A stretch of 64,000 nt of DNA from Acetomicrobium sp. S15 = DSM 107314. Lineage in GTDB: Bacteria > Synergistota > Synergistia > Synergistales > Thermosynergistaceae. Shown in pieces: positions 43,473 through 52,099 of this stretch (positions within the stretch are counted from its first letter, which is position 1; every line of letters starts with the position of its first letter). Both the position numbers and the translations under genes were made by a program. Location: positions 1 to 64,000 of the forward strand of contig NZ_JADEVE010000091.1 in NCBI RefSeq assembly GCF_016125955.1, written 5' to 3'. The notes beneath the pieces are model-generated. The model made no database searches and had not been told where the DNA came from. It saw nothing but the letters and a program-made list of their open reading frames with translations.

Positions 43473-43501
43473 GCATTAACACAGAAACATAAGCCTGTCA
43501 A
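43473..43501 (-). promoter_or_regulatory. Candidate promoter for the AOR leader
   Basis: On the minus strand TTGACA (43496-43501) is followed after 17 bases by TAATGC (43473-43478). Transcription would begin near 43466, just ahead of the folded leader. Confidence 0.5.
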
Positions 43502-43518
43502 GAGCCGCGAGCGGCTCT
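43501..43518. repeat. Perfect inverted repeat upstream of the AOR promoter
   Basis: AGAGCCGC and GCGGCTCT flank a two-base centre, adjacent to the -35 box. It could be an operator or the end of the gamma-glutamyltransferase transcript; no T tract follows on the minus strand. Confidence 0.45.
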
Positions 43519-43742
43519 ATGTCACATAGCGTGGAAATATTCCGGTGGTAAGGATACCAACAAGATTCTTCTTAATTAGCTATGCATGCTGAACCCTGAG
43601 AACACAGACACCCTCAAGGCGTAAGAGGAACTAAAGCTGCAGCAGTATAGAGCTTTGCCAACGGTATGCGCATCAAGCTAAAAACTAAGATGTGCTTTGT
43701 TAGTTAAATCTATGTTATGCATGATCGTAAGAGTTTTACTGC

Positions 43743-45350
43743 CTACCATGCGGCGATCGTGCCGTCGGTCCTCGGCTCCGTTCCGCCGCAAAGATTTCCG
43801 TTTTCCATCCTCCAGATTATCTGCCCCCTGCCGAAGGGCGCGTGTTTCGAAGATATAGCCACGTCGTGACCGCGCCTGGCGAGCGCAGCAGCTATGTGCT
43901 CCGGGAAGCCGTATTCCAAGAGCACCTCTTTACATTTTACCCACATCCAGCGCGGGGCATCGAGCGCCTCTTGGGGGTTTAGGCCGAAGTCGAGCATATT
44001 CATGAGGACTTGAACGTGAGCCTGAGGTTGCATAAAGGCTCCCATTATGCCGAAAGGCCCTATGGGTTTGCCGTCTTTAGAGATAAAACCAGGAATTATC
44101 GTATGATACGGGCGCTTGCCGGGCCTTAAGGCGTTTGGATGATCGGGAGAGAGTGAAAAGCAGGCACCTCTATTTTGGAGCGCCACGCCCGTTTTCGGCA
44201 CGACGATGCCTGAGCCGAAGCCCATGTAGTTGCTCTGTATGTAGGAGACCATGTTCCCATTGCCGTCTGCCGTGGCTAAATATACGGTATCGCTTCCGCC
44301 GATAGGGCCAGGGTGCCAAACCTTTGCCTCTTGGCCTATGAGAGCCCTCCTTTTGGCGGTCCTTTCTTGAGATAATAGCTCTTCCGTTGGAACGCTCTCG
44401 CAGGAAGGGTCTGCTATGTATGCAAGCCCGTCTGCGAAAGCGGCCTTTATCGCCTCTATCTGCAAGTGATACGTAACTGGGTTTTCTTTTTCCGTGAAGG
44501 AAAATCCTTTCAAAATGTTTAAAGCTATGAGGGCCACTATACTCTGGCCATTTGGAGGAAGCTCCCATACGTCGTAGCCGCGGTAATCTATTTTAACGGG
44601 TTCGACCCATTCGGGGGCAAAAGATGCTAAGTCTTCCTCATCGATGAAGCCGCCCGTTTTTCTGGCAAAGTCCGCTATTTTTCGGGCGATCTCGCCCCTG
44701 TAAAAGACTTCACTTTCGCTTTCGCCAATAAGTTCAAGCGTTTCTGCGTGGTCCGGTAAATTCAGCGTTTCTCCCGCTTGGGGCGCGCGCCCGCGGGGTG
44801 CAAAGGTCTCAAACCATGCCTCTTTTATCTCACCGGAAAGCTCTTTTTCGAAGCGCGAGCAGCTTTCTTTCCAGGCCGACGATACGGTAGGGGAGACCGG
44901 ATAGCCATTCCGCGCGTACTCTGCAGCCGGCCTTAGCACATCTTTTAGCGGAAGTTTGCCAAACTTTTTAATGAGCTCTGCCCAGGCTGCCGGCACCCCC
45001 GGGACGGTCACGGGAACCCAGCCGCTTTTTGGGATTTCGTCGTAACCTTCTTTCTTTAAGCGTTCGATCGAAAGGGCTTTGGGAGCACATCCGCTTGCGT
45101 TTAGGCCGTAAAGTTTCCCGTCCGTACAAATGATGCAAAAAGCGTCTCCGCCGATGCCGCAGGAGGTGGGTTCTGTAACCGTAAGGCATGCAGCCGTTGC
45201 CACGGCTGCATCTACAGCGTTTCCGCCTTTTTTGAGGATTTCAAGGCCCGCTTGGGCGGCAAGGACCTGCCCTGTAGATACCATGCCGAGGCGCGAAAAA
45301 ACCACGTTCCTCCGCGACGGGTAACGGTAAGTTAAAGGATCAAACGTCAC
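43743..45350 (-). CDS. Gamma-glutamyltransferase family protein
   Basis: The 535-residue protein is a gamma-glutamyltranspeptidase-type N-terminal nucleophile hydrolase. Landmarks are GLEILKKGGNAVDAAVATAACLTVTEPTSCGIGGD (~35-70; key GGNAVDAAVA and GIGGD), LPPNGQSIVALIALNIL (~270) and the nucleophile region TVYLATADGNGNMVSYIQ (~352) where Thr should be the catalytic residue after autocleavage. No signal peptide is seen, so it may act in the cytoplasm. A second, decayed copy lies at 40211-40590. The DUF169 gene is 49 bases upstream. Confidence 0.9.
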   Translation of the reverse strand: MTFDPLTYRYPSRRNVVFSRLGMVSTGQVLAAQAGLEILKKGGNAVDAAVATAACLTVTEPTSCGIGGDAFCIICTDGKLYGLNASGCAPKALSIERLKKEGYDEIPKSGWVPVTVPGVPAAWAELIKKFGKLPLKDVLRPAAEYARNGYPVSPTVSSAWKESCSRFEKELSGEIKEAWFETFAPRGRAPQAGETLNLPDHAETLELIGESESEVFYRGEIARKIADFARKTGGFIDEEDLASFAPEWVEPVKIDYRGYDVWELPPNGQSIVALIALNILKGFSFTEKENPVTYHLQIEAIKAAFADGLAYIADPSCESVPTEELLSQERTAKRRALIGQEAKVWHPGPIGGSDTVYLATADGNGNMVSYIQSNYMGFGSGIVVPKTGVALQNRGACFSLSPDHPNALRPGKRPYHTIIPGFISKDGKPIGPFGIMGAFMQPQAHVQVLMNMLDFGLNPQEALDAPRWMWVKCKEVLLEYGFPEHIAAALARRGHDVAISSKHAPFGRGQIIWRMENGNLCGGTEPRTDGTIAAW

Positions 45351-45399
45351 AGAAACCCACCTCGCTTTGCATTTTCGTATATCGCTTATAGACCGTAGG

Positions 45400-46158
45400 T
45401 TATAAATCTTCTTGCTTTATGGAGTAGGCAGGCGGCATTTCGGGCGTAAAGGCCATATAAGGCGGCACCGGATATACTGAAAAACCTCCCTTTGCCGTGA
45501 ATTCGAGGTTGTTTACAAGCCTGTCGCGGAAAAGGGCCCAAGGCGCGGCATATACGAGTTCATAGTGCTGTGTGCCGCCAAATATCCTGTCGCCGGCGCA
45601 GGGAAAGCCGACGGTGGGTTTGCCTGTTCCCATAGCAAACCCTATGGCAGAGCACATGGCTCCCTCAGCCACGGTGTCAGCCGTGGTCTTTTCCCCGGTG
45701 TCATAAGCGTTTGCGTGAATCAAGCGCATCATCTGGGCTGGGTTTCCGTATAGCACGACTACGTCGGGTTCATCGGTAAACTTTTCTAATGGGGATATAA
45801 ATATGCCGGCATATTTTTTGCCTGTATCCCCGAGCCTGTATACGTTGGCCATGAATTTTTTAGCCACTTCCTCGTTTTTGCAATAAGGCCCCACGGCAGC
45901 TTTCCCAGAAAGGATGGCTTCCGGGGTTTTGATTAAACCTAAACATGCCGCGCCGAAAGCGCATACCATCTTTTCTGGGACGCCACTGTTGCCCATCTTT
46001 TGATAACGTGCCATGCAGACCAATTGGCATATGTTGAGTTTGAAAGGTAGCGGCGCCCTGGGCAGGTCTTCTTCTTTGGCGTAAAATTTTACCCCTACTG
46101 GAAATGTATCTAACCGCAGCAGTTGGTCGAGCTTTTGGGAAGCTTCTTTCGGTTCCAT
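45400..46158 (-). CDS. DUF169 family protein
   Basis: This ~252-residue protein belongs to the DUF169 superfamily (uncharacterised). Conserved Cys-bearing segments are LNICQLVCMARY (~40) and VCAFGAACLGL (~67), and GKPTVGFPCAGDRIFGG (~190) is near the end. ATG at 46158 follows AAGGAGGGG. The protein is soluble; the Cys pattern suggests metal or cofactor binding. It precedes the gamma-glutamyltransferase gene on the same strand and follows the AOR relic. No function can be assigned. Confidence 0.8.
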   Translation of the reverse strand: MEPKEASQKLDQLLRLDTFPVGVKFYAKEEDLPRAPLPFKLNICQLVCMARYQKMGNSGVPEKMVCAFGAACLGLIKTPEAILSGKAAVGPYCKNEEVAKKFMANVYRLGDTGKKYAGIFISPLEKFTDEPDVVVLYGNPAQMMRLIHANAYDTGEKTTADTVAEGAMCSAIGFAMGTGKPTVGFPCAGDRIFGGTQHYELVYAAPWALFRDRLVNNLEFTAKGGFSVYPVPPYMAFTPEMPPAYSIKQEDL

Positions 46159-46247
46159 AAAATCCCCTCCTTCTGTTAGTGAGGAAGCACGAGGTGGGCT
46201 TGCGCTCATCGTGACACAGAACCCGCCTCGAAACCTATGCTATTATT

Positions 46248-46755
46248 TTAAGCTAATTTCAGCTCTTTGAGTTTTTCTTCCGTAGGCATACCATTTTTGT
46301 TCCATCTCCGAAGCTCGTGATATTTTGGGAGCATCTCGCCCAGCCTACAATGCTTTCCCTCATAGGCCCTGCCGGGATGGGTTCTTTTAACGGCCCTGGA
46401 GAGAGCGCGATGTCTTCTGTCGAAAACCGGCCTTGAAGTTGAAGAGCCACTCTAAATTCCATACTCTCTCGCCGCACTCCACGATCTTTTCAGGAGTGAA
46501 GTCGATCCCTGTAGTTGCAGAGAGTCGCGATGCCACTTCGGGTGCTCCGGGGCCGAAGATGACGAAGGGGCAAAGCCCCGATGAATCGATGGCGACTGCC
46601 AGATCCTGGAACGTCTTGGTCCATCGGGGGTTTCTTCTCGATGGAGGCCGGGTCGAGCTTTTTTGAGGCCCAAAACATTGTGAAAGGTGGCCATTGCGTA
46701 AACTTGGGGCCTTCGTCGCACGTGAAGTCAAAGCCTTTCCCCTCGCTTTCCACAA
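46248..46755 (-). pseudogene. Relic of a second aldehyde:ferredoxin oxidoreductase (C-terminal part)
   Basis: Three reading frames together give a typical AOR C-terminus: TKTFQDLAVAIDSSGLCPF and IVECGERVWNLEWLFN in one frame, FSTEDIALSPGPLKEPIPAGP in the next, and RLGEMLPKYHELRRWNKNG ending in KLKELKLA and a stop at 46248 in the last. At least two frameshifts separate them and the N-terminal ~450 residues are absent. It is therefore non-functional and belongs to a different AOR subfamily from the intact gene at 41430. Confidence 0.82.
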
Positions 46756-46967
46756 ATACCGCTTTTCCTGACATACGCAGTTTTATTTTATCATAAGCGA
46801 AGATACTTGAAAGCAATTGCGGGTTTTGAGATAATTCAAACAAGATGGTTTTTTACTCGGTGCGCGCTTCGAGAGCGCCTTGTTCGGAATAGCTTTAGCG
46901 AGAAGGGGACCCATCTTTTGATAGAAGAAACAGAGGATTTGACTTTGTGTCTCGGGAGGAATCCCTG

Positions 46968-48563
46968 ATGGAGCATGAGGCGAGATTGAGGGATCTCGAA
47001 CGGATCAACAGGGCCCTTAGAATGCACAAGGATTGCATCCAGGGGGTTATGCACGCAGAGTCCGAGGAAGAGCTCTTAGACTCCGTGAAGCGCGTTATGG
47101 TCGAAGTGGGCGGATATCGTCAGATTCTTTTTCTATCATCTGAATCCTGCCTCCAGTTTCGATTTGAGGCGCATTGTCCTTGTAGGGCCCTTCGTGAAGT
47201 CCTCGAAACCGGCAAAAGCGTCGAAGTAAAAGGGGCAGAGGAGGAGTGTGGTCGCTGCAGCCTGTATTTCGATCCCAAAGACAGATGCCGCCTCCTGGCT
47301 GTGCCGATAAAAGTGAGGGGAAAATGTGAGTATATCCTTGCCGCCTGTGGCGATGCGGGGAGGGAAGAATTTGTCAGTGAAGAGATCGCCCTCATGGAGG
47401 AGTTGGCCGACGATCTCTCCTTCGGCATCGAGGTGCTGCGCCTCAGGGAGGAACGCAAGAAAGCCCTGGAGAACTTACGCTACGCCAGCTTCCACGACCA
47501 CCTCACGGACCTTTACAATCGCGCCTTCTTCATGGAGGAGCTGCACCGCCTCGATGTGGAAAGGCAGCTCCCTTTAAGCATTATATTTGCCGACCTGAAC
47601 GGACTCAAGCTCATAAACGACACGTTTGGGCATATCGAAGGCGATAGGCTCCTTACAAGCTTCGCTCAAGCTTTGAAGGGGTGCGTGCGGCAGGAAGACA
47701 TCGCAGCCCGTTTGGGAGGGGATGAGTTTGCCGTCCTCCTGCCCAAGACCAGCAACGAGACTGCCCTGGATATCGTGCGCCGCGTCGAGGATGCGCTTAA
47801 AAACTTATCTTCTGGCCCCATAGTGGTGAGTGCAAGTTTCGGCGTCGCCACGAAAGAGGACCCCTCTCAGAACATAGAAGCCGTCTTTTCGGAGGCGGAA
47901 AAAGAGATGTACCGTGTCAAGATCGGAAGCTCTTCTTCCCTCAAAAAAAGCGTCTTAGCCTTTTTCTATAACTGGCGTCGCTTAACCCCTGGATATAGCT
48001 TGGATGGTGCGAGGCTTCTCCTTGCGCTTTCTCAAAAAGTGGGGGAAGCGATGCGGCTGGAGAGGAAAGACTTAGAAAGGCTTTATCTCCTCGCTTTATT
48101 TCATGACATAGGTCTTGTCGCGATGCCAGAGATAATAGAAAAAGCAGACAAAGGAAGGCTAACTGACGAAGAGTTTAATAGATATACCGAGCACGTAGAG
48201 ATAGGTTATCGCATAGCCTTAAACCTGCCCGACCTTGCCTCTATAGCCAAAGACATATTGCTTCACCACGAACGATGGGATGGCAAAGGCTTTCCGCAAG
48301 GTCTAAAAGGCGAAGAGATCCCTCTTTTAGCCAGAATCTTAGCGCCGGTGCACGAATATTGCGATGATATCTTTATCAAAGGCCTTTCTAAGAAAGAGGC
48401 TATATCTGCCGTAGTGATAGAAAGCGGAAATAGCTTTGACCCAAATGTAGTTGATGTCTTTTTAAATGTGCTGTCTAAAGATATTTCGAAAGACGTTCCA
48501 ATTGAAGCTAAAAGCGACGATGACTTCAAAGAGTATTGGAAAGGGTTTAAAGAAGGCACTTGA
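46968..48563 (+). CDS. GAF-like/GGDEF/HD-GYP signalling protein
   Basis: The ~531-residue protein combines an N-terminal GAF-like sensor (~10-165), a GGDEF domain (~180-325) and an HD-GYP-like domain (~350-520). GGDEF motif LGGDEFAVL at ~250 is intact and has an RxxD inhibitory site (RQED) five residues before it, so cyclic-di-GMP synthesis with feedback is expected. The HD domain has LFHDIGLVAMPE (~380) and HHERWDGKGFPQGL (~437), GFP instead of GYP. The sensor has Cys-rich HCPC, ECGRC and DRC. ATG at 46968 follows GGGAGGA at seven bases; a GTG at 46947 lacks this. Confidence 0.88.
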   Translation: MEHEARLRDLERINRALRMHKDCIQGVMHAESEEELLDSVKRVMVEVGGYRQILFLSSESCLQFRFEAHCPCRALREVLETGKSVEVKGAEEECGRCSLYFDPKDRCRLLAVPIKVRGKCEYILAACGDAGREEFVSEEIALMEELADDLSFGIEVLRLREERKKALENLRYASFHDHLTDLYNRAFFMEELHRLDVERQLPLSIIFADLNGLKLINDTFGHIEGDRLLTSFAQALKGCVRQEDIAARLGGDEFAVLLPKTSNETALDIVRRVEDALKNLSSGPIVVSASFGVATKEDPSQNIEAVFSEAEKEMYRVKIGSSSSLKKSVLAFFYNWRRLTPGYSLDGARLLLALSQKVGEAMRLERKDLERLYLLALFHDIGLVAMPEIIEKADKGRLTDEEFNRYTEHVEIGYRIALNLPDLASIAKDILLHHERWDGKGFPQGLKGEEIPLLARILAPVHEYCDDIFIKGLSKKEAISAVVIESGNSFDPNVVDVFLNVLSKDISKDVPIEAKSDDDFKEYWKGFKEGT

Positions 48564-48630
48564 TGCAGCGACCCTTTGGGCAGGGTTAACGAATGACTGC
48601 GTCTGTAAGCCCCAAATGCCAGAGAGGAGA

Positions 48631-49476
48631 TTATGTATGTTCTCCCCGCGACGCTAAGTATATGCCGGCCAAGATCAACGCCCCGCCTGCGAATTTCGCC
48701 ATCATTATGCCCTCTTTTAATATGAAATAGGCCAGTATGCTGCTTCCCACCGGTTCTCCCAAAAGCCCAACGGCCACGAAGTTGGCCGAAAAGTATCGCA
48801 GCGCCCAGTTATAGGTACTGTGCCCCAAAAGCTGCGGTACTATTGCGAGGGCGAAAAATGCCGCCCATGTCTCCATTGAGTATCCCGTCACCGGGAGCCT
48901 GAGGGCGAGCAGCAAAGCCCAAAGTATAATGGCGGCTGTGCTGTAACAGAGCGTCGTATAAGACAAGAGTGTCATGTGCGGCCGCACGCTGCGCCCCATC
49001 CATATGTAGAGGGCGCAAAACCACCCTCCCGCCAAAGCCAGGAAATCTCCCCAAAGCGCCCCTTTCCCCAGGGCGAGGTCCCCGGCCCCGATAACCACAC
49101 CCCCCAAGACGCTTAGGAGTATGCCCGCCTTGGTGAAGCTCGAAGGGCGATCCCTTCCCAAGATGAGCGAAAGCAGCCCCACCCACAGGGGATTGGTGTT
49201 TACCAGCACAACGCTGCTTGCGACGGTCGTATAGTCGAGGGAGGATATCCACGTGGCGAAGTGCAGCGCCAAAAAAACTCCGGCGGATAAAACCGCTCGC
49301 CATTCTGCTGCGCCGAGGCGCGCTATCTCGCCTCTTGCTTTTGCGAGCGCGAAAGGCGCAAGCAAAAGCGAGGCTATCCCCATACGATAAGCCGCCGTCA
49401 CGATCGCGGGGGCCTCCGCCAAGCGGACGAAGATCGCTCCCGTGGATACAGCCGCTATGCCCAACGCCAACGCCAC
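48631..49476 (-). CDS. EamA/DMT-family transporter
   Basis: The ~281-residue membrane protein has ten hydrophobic helices in two EamA repeats. VLVNTNPLWVGLLSLILGRDRPS (~95) and LLGEPVGSSILAYFILKEG (~240, end of the second repeat) are typical of metabolite or drug exporters. GTG at 49476 is preferred since GGGGG lies eight bases before it; the frame is open 14 codons further to a TTG. It converges on the GGDEF gene and is divergent from the aminotransferase gene. Confidence 0.85.
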   Translation of the reverse strand: MALALGIAAVSTGAIFVRLAEAPAIVTAAYRMGIASLLLAPFALAKARGEIARLGAAEWRAVLSAGVFLALHFATWISSLDYTTVASSVVLVNTNPLWVGLLSLILGRDRPSSFTKAGILLSVLGGVVIGAGDLALGKGALWGDFLALAGGWFCALYIWMGRSVRPHMTLLSYTTLCYSTAAIILWALLLALRLPVTGYSMETWAAFFALAIVPQLLGHSTYNWALRYFSANFVAVGLLGEPVGSSILAYFILKEGIMMAKFAGGALILAGIYLASRGEHT

Positions 49477-49625
49477 ATATTTGGCCCCCTTCAATGCGCC
49501 TATCCGCCCCCTTAACAAAAGCCTCTAATTGCGATGCAAGATCATTTTAACGGAACGAGGCGCGTTCTTCCATGGTAAAATGGTTGCGACATGTCGCACA
49601 TCGCCTTACATATGGAGGGGACGAG

Positions 49626-50879
49626 ATGACTGATTGGAGCGTTTGGTATAGCGAGAAAGTGGATAGGGTTCAGCCTTCGGTCATAAGTGAGATGATGTAT
49701 CTGGTTAAAGAAAGGAAGGCCTTGTCCTTTACAGCTGGCGAGCCTTCTGTAGACCTATTCCCGCTGGATGGATTAAAAGAGGCGTTTGCGCGGGCGTTCG
49801 AGGATCCTTCAACGCTGAGCTATCATCCCGACAACGCGGGCCTAAAAGCGCTCAGGGAGTGGATCGTTCAGTGGATGGTTGAAGACAAGCTCCTCCCGCC
49901 GTGGGTTTCGGCCGGAAACACCATCCTCACCAACGGCTCTCAGGAAGGGGTTAATTTGATAGCCGAGGCGCTCGTAAACCCCGGCGATACAGTTATGGTA
50001 GAGAGCCCCTCGTATCCGGAGGCCATGGGGACCTTCAGGAAGGAGGGCGCGCGGTTCGTCTCCGTTCCTGTGGACAAAGACGGGCCGGATTTAAACGCCA
50101 TGGAGGAATTATTGCAGCGAGAGCGCGTGAAGTGCTTTTACACCATTGTAAATTTCCAGAATCCCACAGGATGCACAACTTCTGACGACCGCAAAGCCCG
50201 AGTGCTGGAGCTGGCGAGGTCGTACGGCTTTTTCGTCATCGAAGACGACCCGTATCGCAACCTCCGCCTCGAGGGAGAGCCCACAGATAGCTACATTCGC
50301 ATGGCCGGCTCCGACGACAGGGTCATATACTTAGGCAGCTTTTCGAAGATCTTGGCACCTGGACTGCGTTGCGGCTGGGTGGTAGCGCCATCGGGCTTGG
50401 CTTCGAAACTAGTCGAGTTGCGCGTATCCATCGAGATTTCCCTCTCTGCCCTCGTCCAAAAAGCCGTTTACGAATTCTTAAGTCGTACGGACATGAAAAG
50501 TCACCTCGGCTCCCTTCGCTCGGTTTATAAAAAGAGGCGGGATGCCTTGGTCTCCGCCTTGCGTGAGCACGCTGTTCCCTTGGGAGTGCGCTTCGACGTC
50601 CCCAAAGGGGGCTTTTTCCTCTGGGGCGAAATAGCGGACGTGAAGGACATCTACGAGCTCGCTAAGTTCGCCATATTGGAGGAAGGGGTCGGTTTCATCC
50701 CGGGAAAGCCCTTCTTCCCGGACGGCGCTGGGCCTGAAGGGTGTGTGCGCCTCTCCTACGCGAAGGTCTCCCCTGAAGAGGCGAAAGAAGGAGCCATCAG
50801 GCTTTCTCGAGCCATCCAGAAATTTAGGGAGATAGAGACGGCATTGAGCCAGAGCGGTTTGGCGCAGTTTCGCAAATAA
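49626..50879 (+). CDS. PLP-dependent aminotransferase, class I/II (LysN/AAA-type)
   Basis: The ~417-residue fold-type I aminotransferase resembles 2-aminoadipate/aromatic aminotransferases. It has FTAGEPSVDLFP (~35), LTNGSQEGVNLIAEAL (~105), FYTIVNFQNPTG (~178), the PLP-binding IEDDPYRNLRL and Lys in YLGSFSKILAPGLRCGW (~240). ATG at 49626 follows GGAGGGG. The following molybdate transporter gene starts seven bases after its stop, so they are co-transcribed although their functions look unrelated. Confidence 0.88.
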   Translation: MTDWSVWYSEKVDRVQPSVISEMMYLVKERKALSFTAGEPSVDLFPLDGLKEAFARAFEDPSTLSYHPDNAGLKALREWIVQWMVEDKLLPPWVSAGNTILTNGSQEGVNLIAEALVNPGDTVMVESPSYPEAMGTFRKEGARFVSVPVDKDGPDLNAMEELLQRERVKCFYTIVNFQNPTGCTTSDDRKARVLELARSYGFFVIEDDPYRNLRLEGEPTDSYIRMAGSDDRVIYLGSFSKILAPGLRCGWVVAPSGLASKLVELRVSIEISLSALVQKAVYEFLSRTDMKSHLGSLRSVYKKRRDALVSALREHAVPLGVRFDVPKGGFFLWGEIADVKDIYELAKFAILEEGVGFIPGKPFFPDGAGPEGCVRLSYAKVSPEEAKEGAIRLSRAIQKFREIETALSQSGLAQFRK

Positions 50880-50886
50880 CGGAGAA

Positions 50887-51999
50887 ATGAAGATAGGCTC
50901 GTTTGAGTTCAACCTCAGGGAATTTGCAGGCTCGTTGGGAGATTTGGGGACGCTATTTCCCCTGGCGGTGGGGTACATTGCCGTCTGCGGCATGGACCCC
51001 ACAGGTATGCTCGTCATGATGGGGGCTGCCAACATCGCCACAGGCCTCATCTACAAGCTTCCCATGCCCATAGAGCCCATGAAGGTGCTCGCCGTCATGG
51101 CCATAGCGCAGCGGTGGAGTCCGTCTCTCGTATATGCCTCGGGGTTTGCCATGGGCATAGTGTGGCTTCTGATGTATTTGACCGGCGCTATAAAGCTCGT
51201 GGCCAGATACACCCCGCGCGAGGTCATAAGGGGAATTCAGGTATCCTTGGGGTTAATGCTTGCCATAGAGGCCCTCGGGATGGTGGCCACAGAGCTCTTT
51301 TTGGCCATCCTTTCCGTCGTCATCATTGTTTTCTTAAGAGACAACCGCCGCGCTCCGGCATCCATCGTGCTCGTGGCGCTGGGGGTGATTTTGGTCTTTT
51401 TGAGGGAAGGCAGCGCCGCCCTCCCCTCCATTTCCATATCCCTTCCTTCGGTCGAGCGCTTCACCTTGAGCGAGGTCTGGGAGTCCCTGGTGCGGGCGGG
51501 GTTTGCGCAGGTGCCGCTTACGGCTACGAACGCCGTAATCGCCACGAGCGCGCTCATCAGCCATTACTGGCCTCAAAAAGAGGTGCCAGAGTCCAAACTT
51601 GCCTTGAACATGGGCATAATGAACCTGATAATGCCTTTTTTCGGGGGCATGCCGCTCTGCCACGGCGCAGGCGGGCTCGCCGGGCAATACTTTTTCGGCG
51701 CCAGGACCGGCGGTACAAACATACTTGAAGGCATGTGGGAAATCTCCTTGGGGCTTTTCTTCGGCGCCTCTATAGCCACGATATTTGGGGCCTTCCCACA
51801 GGCGATAACCGGTGCCATGCTGCTTTTGGTCGGGCTTGAATTGATACGCTTCGCCAAGGATTTGCCTATGGAGGCGCGCTCGCTTTCGGCGGCAGTGACC
51901 GTGCTCGTATCCGTCTTTTCCAACATGGCCTTCGGTTATGCCGCAGGTATGGCCTTCCACCACATCTGCTTTTCCCGCAAAGGCGGTTCAGGCGCTTGA
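50887..51999 (+). CDS. MOT1-type molybdate/sulfate transporter
   Basis: The 370-residue membrane protein has about ten hydrophobic segments and matches the MOT1 (molybdate transporter) branch of the SulP-like fold. The N-terminal EFAGSLGDLGTLFPLAVGY (~11-29; key GSLGDLGT) and the central MPLCHGAGGLAGQYFFGARTGG (~255, key CHGAGGL) are the two family motifs. It probably imports molybdate or tungstate at the inner membrane, matching the AOR and MoaD genes in the window. It is in tandem with the aminotransferase gene. Confidence 0.88.
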   Translation: MKIGSFEFNLREFAGSLGDLGTLFPLAVGYIAVCGMDPTGMLVMMGAANIATGLIYKLPMPIEPMKVLAVMAIAQRWSPSLVYASGFAMGIVWLLMYLTGAIKLVARYTPREVIRGIQVSLGLMLAIEALGMVATELFLAILSVVIIVFLRDNRRAPASIVLVALGVILVFLREGSAALPSISISLPSVERFTLSEVWESLVRAGFAQVPLTATNAVIATSALISHYWPQKEVPESKLALNMGIMNLIMPFFGGMPLCHGAGGLAGQYFFGARTGGTNILEGMWEISLGLFFGASIATIFGAFPQAITGAMLLLVGLELIRFAKDLPMEARSLSAAVTVLVSVFSNMAFGYAAGMAFHHICFSRKGGSGA

Positions 52000-52055
52000 G
52001 GGCTTAAGGTCGTAAATTTGGGCAGGTAACAATTAGTTCGCCAAGTCGATTTTTA

Positions 52056-52092
52056 AGGCAAGAGGAGGGTGTGTTTATCCCCCCTCTTGCCT
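52056..52092. terminator. Bidirectional terminator between convergent operons
   Basis: AGGCAAGAGG-GGG pairs with CCC-CCTCTTGCCT around a ten-base loop. It lies between the ends of the molybdate transporter and acetamidase genes and has A/T-rich flanks on both sides. Confidence 0.85.
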
Positions 52093-52099
52093 ATTTAAA

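Noticed and set aside
43291-43482. Short minus-strand reading frame in the AOR leader
   Set aside because: It coincides with the folded leader and terminator and has no ribosome site or recognisable protein.
40211-46755. Simple tandem duplication of a ggt-AOR unit with reciprocal loss
   Set aside because: The intact AOR and the AOR relic belong to different subfamilies, so they are not copies of one another from a recent duplication.
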